Source: Paulinella micropora (Eukaryota; Cercozoa; Imbricatea; Euglyphida). Taken from it: a stretch of DNA of 36,984 nt. The DNA is taken from NCBI GenBank assembly GCA_009731375.1, contig BJOX01000269.1, positions 119,356-156,339 of the forward strand, read 5' to 3'. Of the stretch, positions 21,995-30,803 are shown piece after piece. The notes beneath the pieces are model-generated. The model saw nothing but the letters and a program-made list of their open reading frames with translations. It ran no database searches and was not told where the DNA came from. The stretch's first letter is position 1, and every line of letters begins with the position of its first letter. The translations under genes were made by a program, and so were the position numbers.

Positions 21995-22336
21995 ATGACA
22001 GACCTGAACACCAAACAGGACTACTTGAGTGAAATCGAAAAATGGAGCCTTGACAGCGAAATTAAGAAACCTTCAATTAAATGGACTAAGCCTGATATTG
22101 TTTCTTTCTATGAGCAATATAAACCACGTGATGACAATGTGAAAGTAGTTATACCGCCATTGCAAGATAAATCAACATTTGCCATAACGGACAAAGAAGA
22201 AAGCACACCTTTTAAGACAACTGATTTAAAAGAGACTGGAATTACCGAAATCAAGGCAAATGTAATTGAAGAGATAGAATCTAAAAAGTCACCTTGTAAA
22301 GAGTGTCAAAAAAAATGTGTTATCATTTTCAATTGA
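21995..22336 (+). CDS. Hypothetical protein, 113 aa, C-terminal Cys cluster
   Basis: Not recognised. ATG 21995 was chosen because the 51 nt before it, although open, hold half-hairpin motifs (GATGTTTGTGAAA; ATTCTAAAATATC at 21969-21981). The protein is acidic and polar, with one W-rich patch (IEKWSLDSEIKKPSIKW) and a CKECQKKC end that could bind zinc. It ends at TGA 22334-22336, converging on the fibre-like gene at 22488. No hairpin pairs cleanly here, unlike most gene ends. Confidence 0.6.
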   Translation: MTDLNTKQDYLSEIEKWSLDSEIKKPSIKWTKPDIVSFYEQYKPRDDNVKVVIPPLQDKSTFAITDKEESTPFKTTDLKETGITEIKANVIEEIESKKSPCKECQKKCVIIFN

Positions 22337-22487
22337 CGATGATAGACTTTGCGATGTGGTATGTGTGCTTTCATTTCTAGAAAAAATAAAAAAATGAATG
22401 AAGTTAGAAAAAATAGTTTTATCAAGTATTTTAAAAAGTGATATTTGAAAATCCACACTTCCATTTTCGTTTTAATTTTTTTTGCTT

Positions 22488-23721
22488 TCATGGGTCTTCT
22501 AACCAAGTAAAAGCATACTGAATACTTATAGTCTGATTTGTAGTAGCCTGTGCTGTTATAGTAAGCCTTTCGCTTGGAACATATCATCTAAATCATAATC
22601 ATTAAAATCAATGCTTTGAGCATCATTCGTATTAACAAATACAACGGCAATAGTATTTCCACCAGCAATAGTTGCGGTAGTATCAAATGAAACCAGACTT
22701 GTATTAGTATTGCTTTCAGCATAGACAGCACCAGTAAGGGTAGCATATTTTTTATTACTTTAATGATTACACCAGATTTACCATCTGTATTTAAGACATT
22801 TAGCCGTCTAGGATACACTATTCAGATTAAATACCAATACTTAGGTTTTGGTCAGATATCATTTTATATTGAAAATCCAAACACGGGGCTATTTCAACTA
22901 GTCCATGCTATACGATATGCTAACAGCAAAACTGCTCCTTCTCTTAATAATACTACTTTACCATTTTTGGCTTCTATTGCAGTTGGTGCTAATCCGCAAA
23001 TCCAAAATCTTAGAATTGCCAGTGTTGGATGCTTTATTGAAGGAACTGAAATCATAAGAGGTATTCCATTTATTTATGAAAGAACAGCAAATACAACGAA
23101 TGTAGCAACTCATGATTTTACTATGAGGAATAATACTAATATTATTGGAAACACCATTGCAAATTATAGTAATACATTACCCTTACTGAAATCAATGGCT
23201 GGTAAGTAATCGATTCCATCTGCTTTATCCACATTCCATTGACTTTGTTTAACATCGGTAATGACAGTGGAGTTGTTTAATTGGTATATTTTCATTACAC
23301 CATTTTCTCTTGAGAAGAAAAATCCATCCGTTAAGAAGGAATCACCAATACCTACATAAGATGAATATCCGCCTGCTTCATTTGTATTCCACAAAGCAGT
23401 AAATCTGACACATACACCCATACCAGCACGATATTTAATTTTCTTTTTTGTTTCAATGAATAATCTTGAACCTCCAACAGCCTGTGTTGTTAGATATGCC
23501 ATAGCACTCTTTTGCTCTAATGTAGCATTAGTAGTGCTTGTGTTCCACTTAAAGGTATTTACATTATACATAAATGTTTCTTGTATAATCGGTGTGTATT
23601 GTGATGTTGCTAATTCGCCAAACGCTGTTTTTTCAACATTAGTCTCAAGAAACCCATCATGCCCGACCCTGATGTTTATAAATTCTCCGTCTGGATTTTG
23701 TGCGATTAAGTTTCTCTGATG
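22488..23721 (-). pseudogene. Fibre-like virion protein with an internal inversion
   Basis: Probably a surface or attachment protein. The minus strand from 23721 to about 23177 reads well (DGFLETNVEKTAFGELATS.., KYRAGMGVCVRFTALW, SFLTDGFFFS). The next part, with KYQYLGFGQISFYIENP and GCFIEGTEIIRG, is on the plus strand at about 22812-23176, and the C-terminal part (TGAVYAES.., DDMFQA, AFTWLEDP) is again on the minus strand, ending at TGA 22488. The order of motifs agrees with a family I know from giant viruses and related elements, so the middle 365 bp is inverted. Extra one-base shifts occur near 22748 (A run) and 22580. No clear start ATG; hairpin 3 lies just upstream. Length about 410 codons. 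Confidence 0.75.
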
Positions 23722-23722
23722 A

Positions 23723-23787
23723 GATATTTGAGAATTTCACTCCAATCTCAAATATATTTGAGATATCTCGCTATATTCTCAAACGTC
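23723..23787. terminator. Gene-end-type hairpin 3 with a perfect inner palindrome
   Basis: GATATTTGAGAAT (23723-23735) pairs with ATTCTCAAACGTC (23775-23787). Within the loop, 23745-23764 is a perfect 20-bp palindrome (ATCTCAAATA and its complement). It lies between the fibre-like gene and the MCP end. Confidence 0.7.
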
Positions 23788-23837
23788 GTTTTACTATATT
23801 ATACGAGAAAAAAAATTTTAATTTATTAATCTTTCAC

Positions 23838-23897
23838 GATGTTTGAAAAACACACGAGAATGAGTGAAACGAATGAGAGTGTGGATTTTCAAATATC
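23838..23897. terminator. Gene-end hairpin 4 (end of MCP)
   Basis: GATGTTTGAAAA (23838-23849) pairs with TTTTCAAATATC (23886-23897), followed inward by CACAC/GTGTG. It overlaps the MCP stop codon (23896-23898) by two bases. The 3' arm is the exact inverse of 22440-22458. Confidence 0.75.
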
Positions 23898-25381
23898 AAC
23901 TAATTGTAATCATATTTGCCTTAACCTGTACCTCCCGCTGAGTAATGGCCACGGTGTAATGGTTGTAGGCAGCATTCACGGTGGTCTCAATAAACTCCCA
24001 TCGTCGCTCAGTATCAAGACTTAAATCGCTGATTTCATTTTGGTCTTTGCTCCATAGCGGGCGGGTATTATCCCAAGCATCAACCCAGAACCAATTGTAT
24101 TTATACACATCGTTATTCAGCAAGGCCGAACCCTCAACCTTTGGCTTCAAATACATATAGTCTTCTTCGCTCGCAGTGTCAATGTTGAATTCTTGCTGGC
24201 GGGAACCATCCAGAGTATTGTAGAAATTGACAACCTTAGCGGCGGCGCGGTTATCGTTGTCATAAGCAGTGTTCTTCCTTTCTTCGGTGTTAAAAACTGA
24301 GTGATAAATCTTCTTCAAACGGCGACCATGACCTCTGTCAAATCGCATAATAATGTTTTGGCTTGTGCTTGCTTGTGTAGTATTCTTATAAACATAGGGA
24401 TAATCAATATTGAAGTTCATGCCTTCGGGGCTAGCAATCTTCTGCTGGATTGATTGAATGACATCAGGGTTCGTTTCAACCGCAAGAAACAAGGCAAGAT
24501 TGGTGACATCAGCAGATACAGCCATAGGCATGGTAGCATTTCCTGCGGCAAGATAAGCAGTGCTAATACAAGTAGCTGCACCATTCGTCACCGTATAACC
24601 GGTTCTGTCAGTAGCACCCCACACAATCCGCATAGTCAAAATTTCTGGAAACATAATGGTCTTATCAAGTGCGAAAATAGTGTTAATAATCATACCCAAA
24701 GGAATTTTAACATTAATAGCGCAAAGCGGCATTCGCTCCACTTCCCACAAGATACTTCGCCTCGTTGTAATTAACATTTACGGCGGATAGTGCTCCAACT
24801 CCAGTCGTTAGAGCAGCATCATCATGACGACGAGCAGAAATCACTGGCTCACGCAATAGACCCTGAGTAGAGGCGGCAACATCGTTAGCACCATCAGCCG
24901 CCGCACGAAAGGCTGTTCTAGTTGCTTCAACAGCACTAATGTTAATCAAGCCGTTAGCATTACACTTTTGGAGCATACACCCCCAACCACTAGCATCGCC
25001 GTGGTTAGGAAGGTCTAAGAAATCCTTCAAACTCATTTCTGGTTTCCACAGCATCTTAGTTACCATTCTGAGATGGTTAAGGTCGCACAGATAAACACCG
25101 CTACGGGTCTGAAGTTGTATCTGGCTAATTTGTGAAAGGCAGTCCATAAAAATTCTAGTATAAGTGTTGGCAGGAGCCGCTCTCATAGTATAAGTAAAAC
25201 TCAAATAAGACCTAGCGAGATTAAAAGGTCTGCTAATAAGGTCAAAACTTCGTTCTTGTCCGCCAGTGGTGACTTCAAATGTTCCAGAACCCTCACGAGG
25301 AGCGAGTTTATTCAAACGATAAGAAGCACTGATGTATTCAGTCTTACTGAAGTCTAATTCTCCGCCGTGTTGAGTTGGCAT
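23896..25381 (-). pseudogene. MCP: Major capsid protein, one frameshift
   Basis: Forms the icosahedral shell. ATG 25381 opens a 223-codon frame (MPTQHGGELDFSKTEY.., LISRPFNLARSYLSF, SQISQIQLQTRSGVYLCDLN, GWGCMLQKC); a second frame from about 24735 continues to TGA 23896 (VKIPLGMIINTIFALDKTI.., YKYNWFWVDAWDNTRPLW, ERRWEFIETTVNAAYNHY). The total of about 495 codons, the beta-rich character and the position next to the penton-like gene fit PLV-type double jelly-roll MCPs. The frame changes around 24720-24745 near the end of the first frame. One indel, real or from the assembly, would explain it. An ATTTTTTTCTATAA element lies about 55 nt upstream of the ATG. Confidence 0.85.
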
Positions 25382-25436
25382 TTTGTTTTAGGTTTTTTTG
25401 GCATTTGTGAAAATTAACTAATTCACCAGAATATAT

Positions 25437-25450
25437 TTATAGAAAAAAAT
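25437..25450 (-). promoter_or_regulatory. ATTTTTTTCTATAA element upstream of MCP
   Basis: Identical 14-mer to that at 21547-21560. Candidate promoter for the capsid gene; a TATA-like TATAAATATATT overlaps it. Confidence 0.45.
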
Positions 25451-25534
25451 AAATAATTCTAAAATTAAATTAATTAATATTTTATTCTGACTTCGTCATC
25501 ATAAAACATCGTAAGCCATTAAAGTTTAAAAAGC

Positions 25535-25587
25535 GATGTTTGACAATAAACGAGAGTGCGTAGCACGAAGTGAAATTGTCAAATATC
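25535..25587. terminator. Gene-end hairpin 5 (end of penton-like gene)
   Basis: GATGTTTGACAAT (25535-25547) pairs with ATTGTCAAATATC (25575-25587), 13 bp with one G-T. It overlaps the stop codon (25586-25588) of the penton-like gene. Confidence 0.75.
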
Positions 25588-26349
25588 ATCTAGATTTTAA
25601 TAAATTAAAAAATGATGTAAATAAATTAAAATAATTAGTCTCTCTGTAAATTAATAATGTATACCTATAAAACCTATATACATAATTTGAACTGGTTGAT
25701 AATTTCTTACCATACTCTGACCCACTTCCGTCGTATATAACGGCGCCAAATGGAATTTCGTTGGCAGTGTATATTTCTTGTAGCACGTGATTATCTCCTT
25801 CACCAACTAAGTCAGATTGAAGGTATAAAGTCTTTTCACCAGTTAGAATAATTACATTTGGCGATTTAATAAAATCATTAGCGAAGAAATATGTTGAATT
25901 TCTATCAAATCCCATAACCTCGTGAATACGGGTATCACCATCAAATATAAACCGCGGTTGAATGCCTCCGTTATTTGAATCACTGATTGTTAATTTACCA
26001 TCCTCCGCTTCCGTGTTTGTATTGTTGCTTGAGACAACATAAGTATAGTCATTCGGACTTTCCGCGGTTAGCACCTCGGCCAGTTTATTTTTTAGATTGT
26101 TCATCGTGTAGTTTCCCTCGGGTATCGTAATTAAAGCCTCATACCCGTCTTCGCTGAGTGTAAAAGTATTGTAAGGACTGGCGACTGAGTAATAAGATTT
26201 GGAACATAGATATGAAGAATTTTACAATGTGTGGGATTGTCTAGTGATTTTAAGTTTATTTCGTGTGTAAAATCCGAGTCTGTGCCCGTTATTCTATTTT
26301 TACTATTTATGTAATAGATACCCGAACTTCTTCCTCCCTTGTAATCCAT
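25586..26349 (-). pseudogene. Penton-like minor capsid protein, one frameshift
   Basis: Likely vertex (single jelly-roll) protein. The N-terminus GIYYINSKNRITGTDSDFTHEI has the I.YI.S..R...T.S.F...I opening seen in minor capsid proteins of PLVs and relatives. After a shift near 26185-26195 the frame changes to one with NTFTLSEDGY and IPEGNYTMNNL, continuing to GEKTLYLQSDLV and TGA 25586, about 254 codons. It starts 6 bp after the protease stop and precedes MCP, the usual neighbourhood of penton and MCP genes. Identification rests on pattern and context; a search with a profile would settle it. Confidence 0.7.
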
Positions 26350-26355
26350 TATATA

Positions 26356-27143
26356 TCATATAAATAATATTTCAGATAAATGTATCAAATTACCATAGCC
26401 ATTCTGTGCTTCTAATTTCTCCGCTTCTTCTTCTTTAAGGTCTGTATAACCGCTAGAAAACATAGAATGAAATCCGCATGTGTCCGAGGTGTTTGATTGG
26501 TTCTTAACTTGATTTACTTTCATAAGCAGATATGTGCTTGGGTGGCTTTTGTCTATTAGTTGTTTCATTTGTTATTGAAAGTCTTCTGATGGCTCATAAA
26601 GTGCTAAAGGGTCATACATTTCAACACTCCTGTCTTTATCTAGACTTATCCATACTGCTATCCAATGAGACCCTGCTTGCTTGTGATTGTCCAAATTCAT
26701 AATAAATCCGTATCGCTTTCTGCTTCCTGGCTTCAACTTGTTGATTTCATCGCTCGCTATCGCTCCGAGATACCATCCATATTTTTTCATTATGTCGTTT
26801 ATTTCATTAGTCATTAAACCGCGACCCTCTCCCTCTTGCTGATATTTATCAACTTCACTCCCTATCTGGCTAATCGCCAGATTTCCCGCAATCTCAAACT
26901 TGTTTGAGATATTTGATAAAACATCGTCTGTCTGTGGTTGCTCTGGCTCTGGTTGCTGTGGCGTCTCCGCGACGCTCGTGGGTATGGTTGTCTCCGCGAC
27001 GCTCGGGTTGTCTCCGCGACGCTCGGGGGTAGCGGTTGGGGCATTCCCTCGTCAATGTTCAAATCATTTGAAACTTGTTTATCTACTTTTGGGTCTATAG
27101 TCATTTTGCTAGTTAGAGTTTTTACAAAGTCCTTTTTATTCAT
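26356..27143 (-). pseudogene. Adenain/Ulp1-like cysteine protease, frameshift plus in-frame stop
   Basis: Virion maturation protease. Catalytic-type residues in order: His in GSHWIAVWIS (near 26672), Asp in VEMYDPL (near 26610), Gln in NQVKNQSNTS and Cys in SDTCGFHSM (near 26480). ATG 27143 starts an N-terminal extension (MNKKDFVKTLTSKM) that is linked to the protease core through a Pro/Glu-rich stretch. Lesions: a 20-bp tandem duplication (units at 26990-27005 and 27010-27025) shifts the frame, and TAA 26572-26574, flanked by CAA codons, interrupts the core. Without these, length would be about 260 codons. It starts 8 bp after the stop of the 440-aa gene and ends 6 bp before the penton-like gene. 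Confidence 0.8.
26963..27025. repeat. GC-rich 16-bp minisatellite inside the protease gene
   Basis: GTCTCCGCGACGCTCG occurs three times (26963-26978, 26990-27005, 27010-27025) in otherwise AT-rich DNA. Spacing is 27 bp (in frame) and then 20 bp (out of frame). It encodes a Pro/Ser/Val/Glu/Thr linker. Confidence 0.85.
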
Positions 27144-27151
27144 TGTGTGCC

Positions 27152-28474
27152 TCAAATCATTGCGGGATAGATATTTTTTTTAATTATTTTTATTGAAAAT
27201 ACCTTATCAATTAATTTTTCTAATGTCTTCGCTCCAGTCCCTTTTTGTTTAACATTTCCAACATTTTGGAGATACCCCATAAACTCTTCATATCTAGCAT
27301 AATCCGCCACTTTTCTTTTTAAGTTTTCCTTTTCATTTCCAACATCAATATTAAACCTTTTAATCATGTTAATTATCCCCTTTGAAGTGTCTTTGTAATT
27401 TAATTTTTTATGTCCATCACTACTATCTAGTCTCTTTTTTAAAGCCTGTGCTAACTCTTTTATAGTAATGTTTGGGTGATAAGTTTTTGAAAATGCAGAG
27501 ATTAAAAATTGATTAATTTGTAAATGTTCAAAATGCTTACTCTTTACTTCTGCTTTCTTTTCTTCCCTTTCAAGTTTTTCTTTATATTCTTCTGCTACCT
27601 TTTTCTGTTCCTCTAAAGATGTCGCTGTGGCTATAGCCGTCTGAATATCTTGACTGGCTTTTTGTAAGTCTTTACGACTCATCTTTTTTATGAAATTATC
27701 TGTATATCCTGCTAATTTCAGTGTTTCAATATCTTTCTGTTTTTGCTTTTTTTCTTCCTCATATTGCTCTTTCGTTTTCAATGGTGCTTCATCTCCTAAA
27801 TTTGGAAATGGAGGTGCTTGTGGTGGTGCTCCTAAAGGCGGTGCTTGTTGTGGTGCTCCTAATGGCGGTGCTTGTGGCTGTCCATGTTGTGGTGGCATAA
27901 TATATTGATATTGTGGTGGCGGTGGTAATGCTTGTATCCTATTTTTTCTGTCTTCTTCATATTTTACATCTTCTATGAGTTTTTGCTCCCTTCGTAGTTC
28001 TCTGGCTTTTTGTTCTTGTCGTTCATTAATATCCGCTAGTTGTCTTTTGTGTTCCCTATCCATTATATCTTGTCTTTCCTTAGCATCTGCTATGTCTTTT
28101 CGGTCTTGCCTTTTCTTTTCTTCTATCACATCTTCCCTCTTCTTCTTTTCCTTTTCTTCCTCGTCATGTATTAACTCATATTTCTTTTGTAAGTTGCTTT
28201 GTATCTGGTTTCTGTTCTCGTGTTCAAGACGATTGAAATCAGATTTGATTATTTTTTCCCTTGGTTTGCGACTAACCGTTTGCGACTTTGGCTTACCAAT
28301 ATATTTCATAAAAAGTTTAACGATTTGTAATGTGCTTAAATCATTTGTTTTCTTACCAAAATTAAGATAATATTTTTTACCCTTCTGGATAGTATAAGGC
28401 CTTCCGCTCTTATTTCTATAAACCCGCGGGGGTCTTACCTTAGCCTTTTTCTTATTAGTCTTAGCCGAACCCAT
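27152..28474 (-). CDS. Charged coiled-coil protein, 440 aa, structural or scaffold candidate
   Basis: Intact from ATG 28474 to stop 27152. The N-terminus is basic with PRVYRNKSGRPYTIQKGKKY, a pattern I have seen at the start of uncharacterised PLV and virophage proteins. Residues about 95-180 are a long Glu/Lys/Arg helix (coiled coil), 185-225 a Pro/Gln/Gly-rich linker with repeated APPLGAP units, then a second coiled coil and a basic C-terminal domain. No membrane segment. It is flanked by the pX-like gene and the protease, so a core, scaffold or capsid-associated role is an inference. It is the longest undamaged gene in the element. Confidence 0.8.
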   Translation of the reverse strand: MGSAKTNKKKAKVRPPRVYRNKSGRPYTIQKGKKYYLNFGKKTNDLSTLQIVKLFMKYIGKPKSQTVSRKPREKIIKSDFNRLEHENRNQIQSNLQKKYELIHDEEEKEKKKREDVIEEKKRQDRKDIADAKERQDIMDREHKRQLADINERQEQKARELRREQKLIEDVKYEEDRKNRIQALPPPPQYQYIMPPQHGQPQAPPLGAPQQAPPLGAPPQAPPFPNLGDEAPLKTKEQYEEEKKQKQKDIETLKLAGYTDNFIKKMSRKDLQKASQDIQTAIATATSLEEQKKVAEEYKEKLEREEKKAEVKSKHFEHLQINQFLISAFSKTYHPNITIKELAQALKKRLDSSDGHKKLNYKDTSKGIINMIKRFNIDVGNEKENLKRKVADYARYEEFMGYLQNVGNVKQKGTGAKTLEKLIDKVFSIKIIKKNIYPAMI

Positions 28475-28571
28475 TATATTATCAAAAAAATATTTCTAAT
28501 ATTTTAGAATTTGGAACAAAATATTTAATGAAACTTGGCTCCGCCTGCGGGGTAGTTGATAAAACACGTTT

Positions 28572-28882
28572 TTATTTAAACTTTACAGCCCCTCCTCGTT
28601 GCTTACCATAACCAGGTTTTGCAGCAGTAGAACCAATACGAGATGCATATGGACCCCGACATCGCCAAGGGCATTAGCGGTCTTTGAAATAATCTTGTTA
28701 TCGCGAAGGAATTTATTAACAGCCATTGCGGTTTTTCCGACCTTAGCCCAGTTAATCTTTCCTCCCTTTTGACCACATCCCTTCTTCTTAGTTTTCTTTT
28801 TTCCTCCCTTCTGTGGCATTAATGGATTGTATCCGATGTTATATCCTGATGGTTGTGAAATTATCACTGGTGATACTGGCAT
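28572..28882 (-). pseudogene. Small basic virion protein, adenovirus pX-like, one frameshift
   Basis: Probably a DNA-binding core protein. ATG 28882 opens PVSPVIISQPSGYNIG, then a Lys/Gly-rich GGKKKTKKKGCGQKGGK and a helix WAKVGKTAMAVNKFLRDNK. After a shift near 28645-28660 another frame gives a Gly/Arg-rich end (KPGYGKQRGGAV) to TAA 28572, about 103 codons. A basic body ending in a G.GK.RGG motif resembles pX-type proteins described in adintoviruses and related elements. Family assignment is by pattern only. It is transcribed with the packaging and capsid cluster. Confidence 0.6.
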
Positions 28883-28972
28883 ATATAATACAGAAAAATA
28901 ATTATAAAAAATATTATTTTGATATTTGTAAATACCCACTTCCGCTACCGCTCTCGTTTTTGCTTTAATTTC

Positions 28973-29030
28973 GATGTTTGACAATAAACGATAATGAGCA
29001 AAGCGAATGAGAGTGAAATTGTCAAATGTC
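28973..29030. terminator. Gene-end hairpin 6 (end of ATPase)
   Basis: GATGTTTGACAAT (28973-28985) pairs with ATTGTCAAATGTC (29018-29030), 13 bp. It begins 1 nt after the ATPase stop. A half element, GATATTTGTAAA at 28921-28932 with the CCGCTACCGCTCTCG loop motif, lies beside it without a partner. Confidence 0.75.
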
Positions 29031-29031
29031 A

Positions 29032-29838
29032 TTACTTAAGACGAAAATTAAAATTCTTCCGTAATTCATCATCAACACTTGATACATAAAGCAAATTAAA
29101 TCTCTCCTTTGTAGCCTCGTGATACTTTTGAAGAAAGTAATCAAAATCAAAAGATAAGTCTAAGTGCTTATACACGAGTTCCATTTTGTCCTGAGACTGG
29201 CCTGGAAAAATTAATAAATAATCTAACTGCTTAATGGCTTCTGGTCGTAGGTCATTCAGATACTGGCTTGACATAATCACCTTACTTTTATAGTGTCTGT
29301 TCTTTTTTAACAAATCGCTTATGCCGCTCCCTAAATCCTCCAAAACAAAAACAACCTCTGGCAAAATATACTTACTTGGACGTTCTTTTGGTGCCTCCTT
29401 TATCTGTTTCTTTTCTTTTCCAAAATAAAGAAATTGTGGTTTCTCCATCGGTTCTTTATCGTCCTGTTTAATTTCGCCTTCGTGCATATCTCCATCTTGA
29501 TGGAGATTTTTGTCAAGTTCATAATCAATGACATTCACCCCATCTGATTTGAGAAAGGTATATACCGCCATCGGGTTGCCTCTGTTCTTAAAGTGCTTTA
29601 CCATTGCTTTATAAATGTAGTCCTTGTGTATTGTTAAAGCAATAATGACAATCCTTGTTTTTCTATCCGTCGTTCGTTCCAGTATTTCAAAGAGTGCTGT
29701 CGTTTTCCCGCTCTTCTTACAGGCTAGCAAAAATATATTTGCGTAAGGTTCGTTAAATAATTTATAGCCCTTGGCTTTTTTGTTTCCTTCGCCTTCCTGC
29801 TTCACTGGCTTCACCTTGACATTATTGATTTTTTGCAT
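29032..29838 (-). CDS. Genome-packaging ATPase (A32/FtsK-HerA type)
   Basis: Pumps DNA into the capsid. Walker A is ACKKSGKTT (near residue 34), Walker B is PEVVFVLEDLG, followed by a sensor-like VIMSSQYLNDL. 268 aa, normal for PLV and virophage packaging ATPases. I chose ATG 29838, 8 bp after the upstream stop; an in-frame GTG at 29868 would add 10 residues and overlap the neighbour. An acidic insert lies near residues 105-130 (DGDMHEGEIKQDDKEP). Intact and free of lesions, in contrast to most other core genes. It ends at TAA 29032, next to hairpin 6. Confidence 0.9.
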   Translation of the reverse strand: MQKINNVKVKPVKQEGEGNKKAKGYKLFNEPYANIFLLACKKSGKTTALFEILERTTDRKTRIVIIALTIHKDYIYKAMVKHFKNRGNPMAVYTFLKSDGVNVIDYELDKNLHQDGDMHEGEIKQDDKEPMEKPQFLYFGKEKKQIKEAPKERPSKYILPEVVFVLEDLGSGISDLLKKNRHYKSKVIMSSQYLNDLRPEAIKQLDYLLIFPGQSQDKMELVYKHLDLSFDFDYFLQKYHEATKERFNLLYVSSVDDELRKNFNFRLK

Positions 29839-29846
29839 CCTATACT

Positions 29847-30203
29847 CTAAGCGAGAAACTCTAAACACACAACAATTCTTCCCGCTAAATTTCCTGTGTC
29901 AATATTTCCGCTGTCGGTTTCAAGGACTTTAAATGTATATTGACCGTCTGACCAATTTACTATACCTAAATTATAACTAAGGTTTGAAATGTTTGCTGTG
30001 GTGCTGTCGGAGAATGTGCCAATAATTCCAATTCTATCCATGTAAAGAATTCTGGTTTTGGTTTCCGTCTGGTCGTTATAGTAGTGAATAAACTTAACAT
30101 TCATTTTGGTGGGTGTAAATGACATTTGAATGTTCGTGTTGAATGATTTACCCATAAAACCATTGCTTAGAAAAACAATCTTTTGGTATTTATAATCAGC
30201 CAT
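29847..30203 (-). CDS. Hypothetical beta-rich protein, 118 aa, probable virion component
   Basis: Not recognised. Intact from ATG 30203. Alternating polar and hydrophobic residues (MSFTPTKMNVKFIHYY.., RILYMDRIGIIGTF, AGRIVVCLEF) suggest an all-beta fold. It is directly upstream of the ATPase and inside the morphogenesis cluster, so a minor virion protein is plausible but not shown. Its ATG shares the tetramer CATG with a divergent plus-strand ORF at 30202. Confidence 0.7.
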   Translation of the reverse strand: MADYKYQKIVFLSNGFMGKSFNTNIQMSFTPTKMNVKFIHYYNDQTETKTRILYMDRIGIIGTFSDSTTANISNLSYNLGIVNWSDGQYTFKVLETDSGNIDTGNLAGRIVVCLEFLA

Positions 30204-30462
30204 GATTATATTACTGATGATAAACTTTTTAATAACAAAAATATTTTTGCGAACTGCCTGCGACTTTTATAGCAGAGCAAATCAAACAAAACGAGATTCG
30301 TGTGTTTATTGTATAACGCAAGGAATAGAAACTAAATTTAAATGTGTGTATAAGCCTATGAGTGATTGGTGTGTTAGTTTTGATGAAGCCATTCCTTTAA
30401 TGTGTTCGGGTAGTGATGCTTCTTGGTATAAAATACACTTATATGAATGCTCACTTCTTTGA
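30202..30462 (+). CDS. Small Cys-rich ORF with N-terminal hydrophobic segment, 86 aa
   Basis: Not recognised. ATG 30202 to TGA. The first 17 residues (MIILLMINFLITKIFL) could be a signal peptide or anchor, followed by seven or more Cys in 70 residues. It is the only plus-strand ORF in the minus-strand block and is divergent from the gene at 30203 with overlapping start codons, leaving no room for ordinary promoters. It may be real and secreted, or a chance ORF. Confidence 0.35.
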   Translation: MIILLMINFLITKIFLRTACDFYSRANQTKRDSCVYCITQGIETKFKCVYKPMSDWCVSFDEAIPLMCSGSDASWYKIHLYECSLL

Positions 30463-30557
30463 ACTAGAAGGCGATGGAAGGCAAATTCCTATGAGTAAAG
30501 TCAAAATACCGACATAAGTATTAGCAACCTCACAAGGTAAGTTCTTTTCAGATAGCC

Positions 30558-30803
30558 TCACGATACAAAGGTTATAATGGCAATAATGATACCCATTTGA
30601 AATAAGTATTTAATAAGTCGGCTGTAGGTTGGTCTGTTTTTTATACAACAACAATTCCAGCTATCTTCCAATTCGTGCTCTACTTTTTTTTCCTCAGTCT
30701 TTAGTTCTACTTCAAGAACACGAGACTTTAATTCTGGAGTTAGTTCGCCATCCATATCCATAATAGGTGGTGGTCTGTGAAGTCTAGTTGTATTATTAGA
30801 CAT
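30558..30803 (-). CDS. Small tail-anchored membrane protein, 81 aa
   Basis: Not recognised. ATG 30803 overlaps the end of the fibre reading frame (TAA 30796-30798) by 8 nt in another frame, so the two are probably translated from linked transcripts. The body is acidic and helical (ELTPELKSRVLEVELKTEEKK), then WNCCCIKNRP, then a C-terminal hydrophobic helix (YLFQMGIIIAIITFV). A Cys triplet before the membrane helix could be a lipidation site. The link to the fibre gene suggests a role at the virion or host membrane. Confidence 0.6.
   Translation of the reverse strand: MSNNTTRLHRPPPIMDMDGELTPELKSRVLEVELKTEEKKVEHELEDSWNCCCIKNRPTYSRLIKYLFQMGIIIAIITFVS

Noticed and set aside
22588-22818. Leu/Ile-rich minus-strand ORF as a membrane protein
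   Set aside because: It is the fibre-like gene C-terminal region read out of frame after an A-run indel.
22763-23209. The plus-strand ORF as an independent gene
   Set aside because: Its motifs are the missing middle of the fibre-like protein whose ends are on the minus strand, so an inverted segment is the simpler reading.
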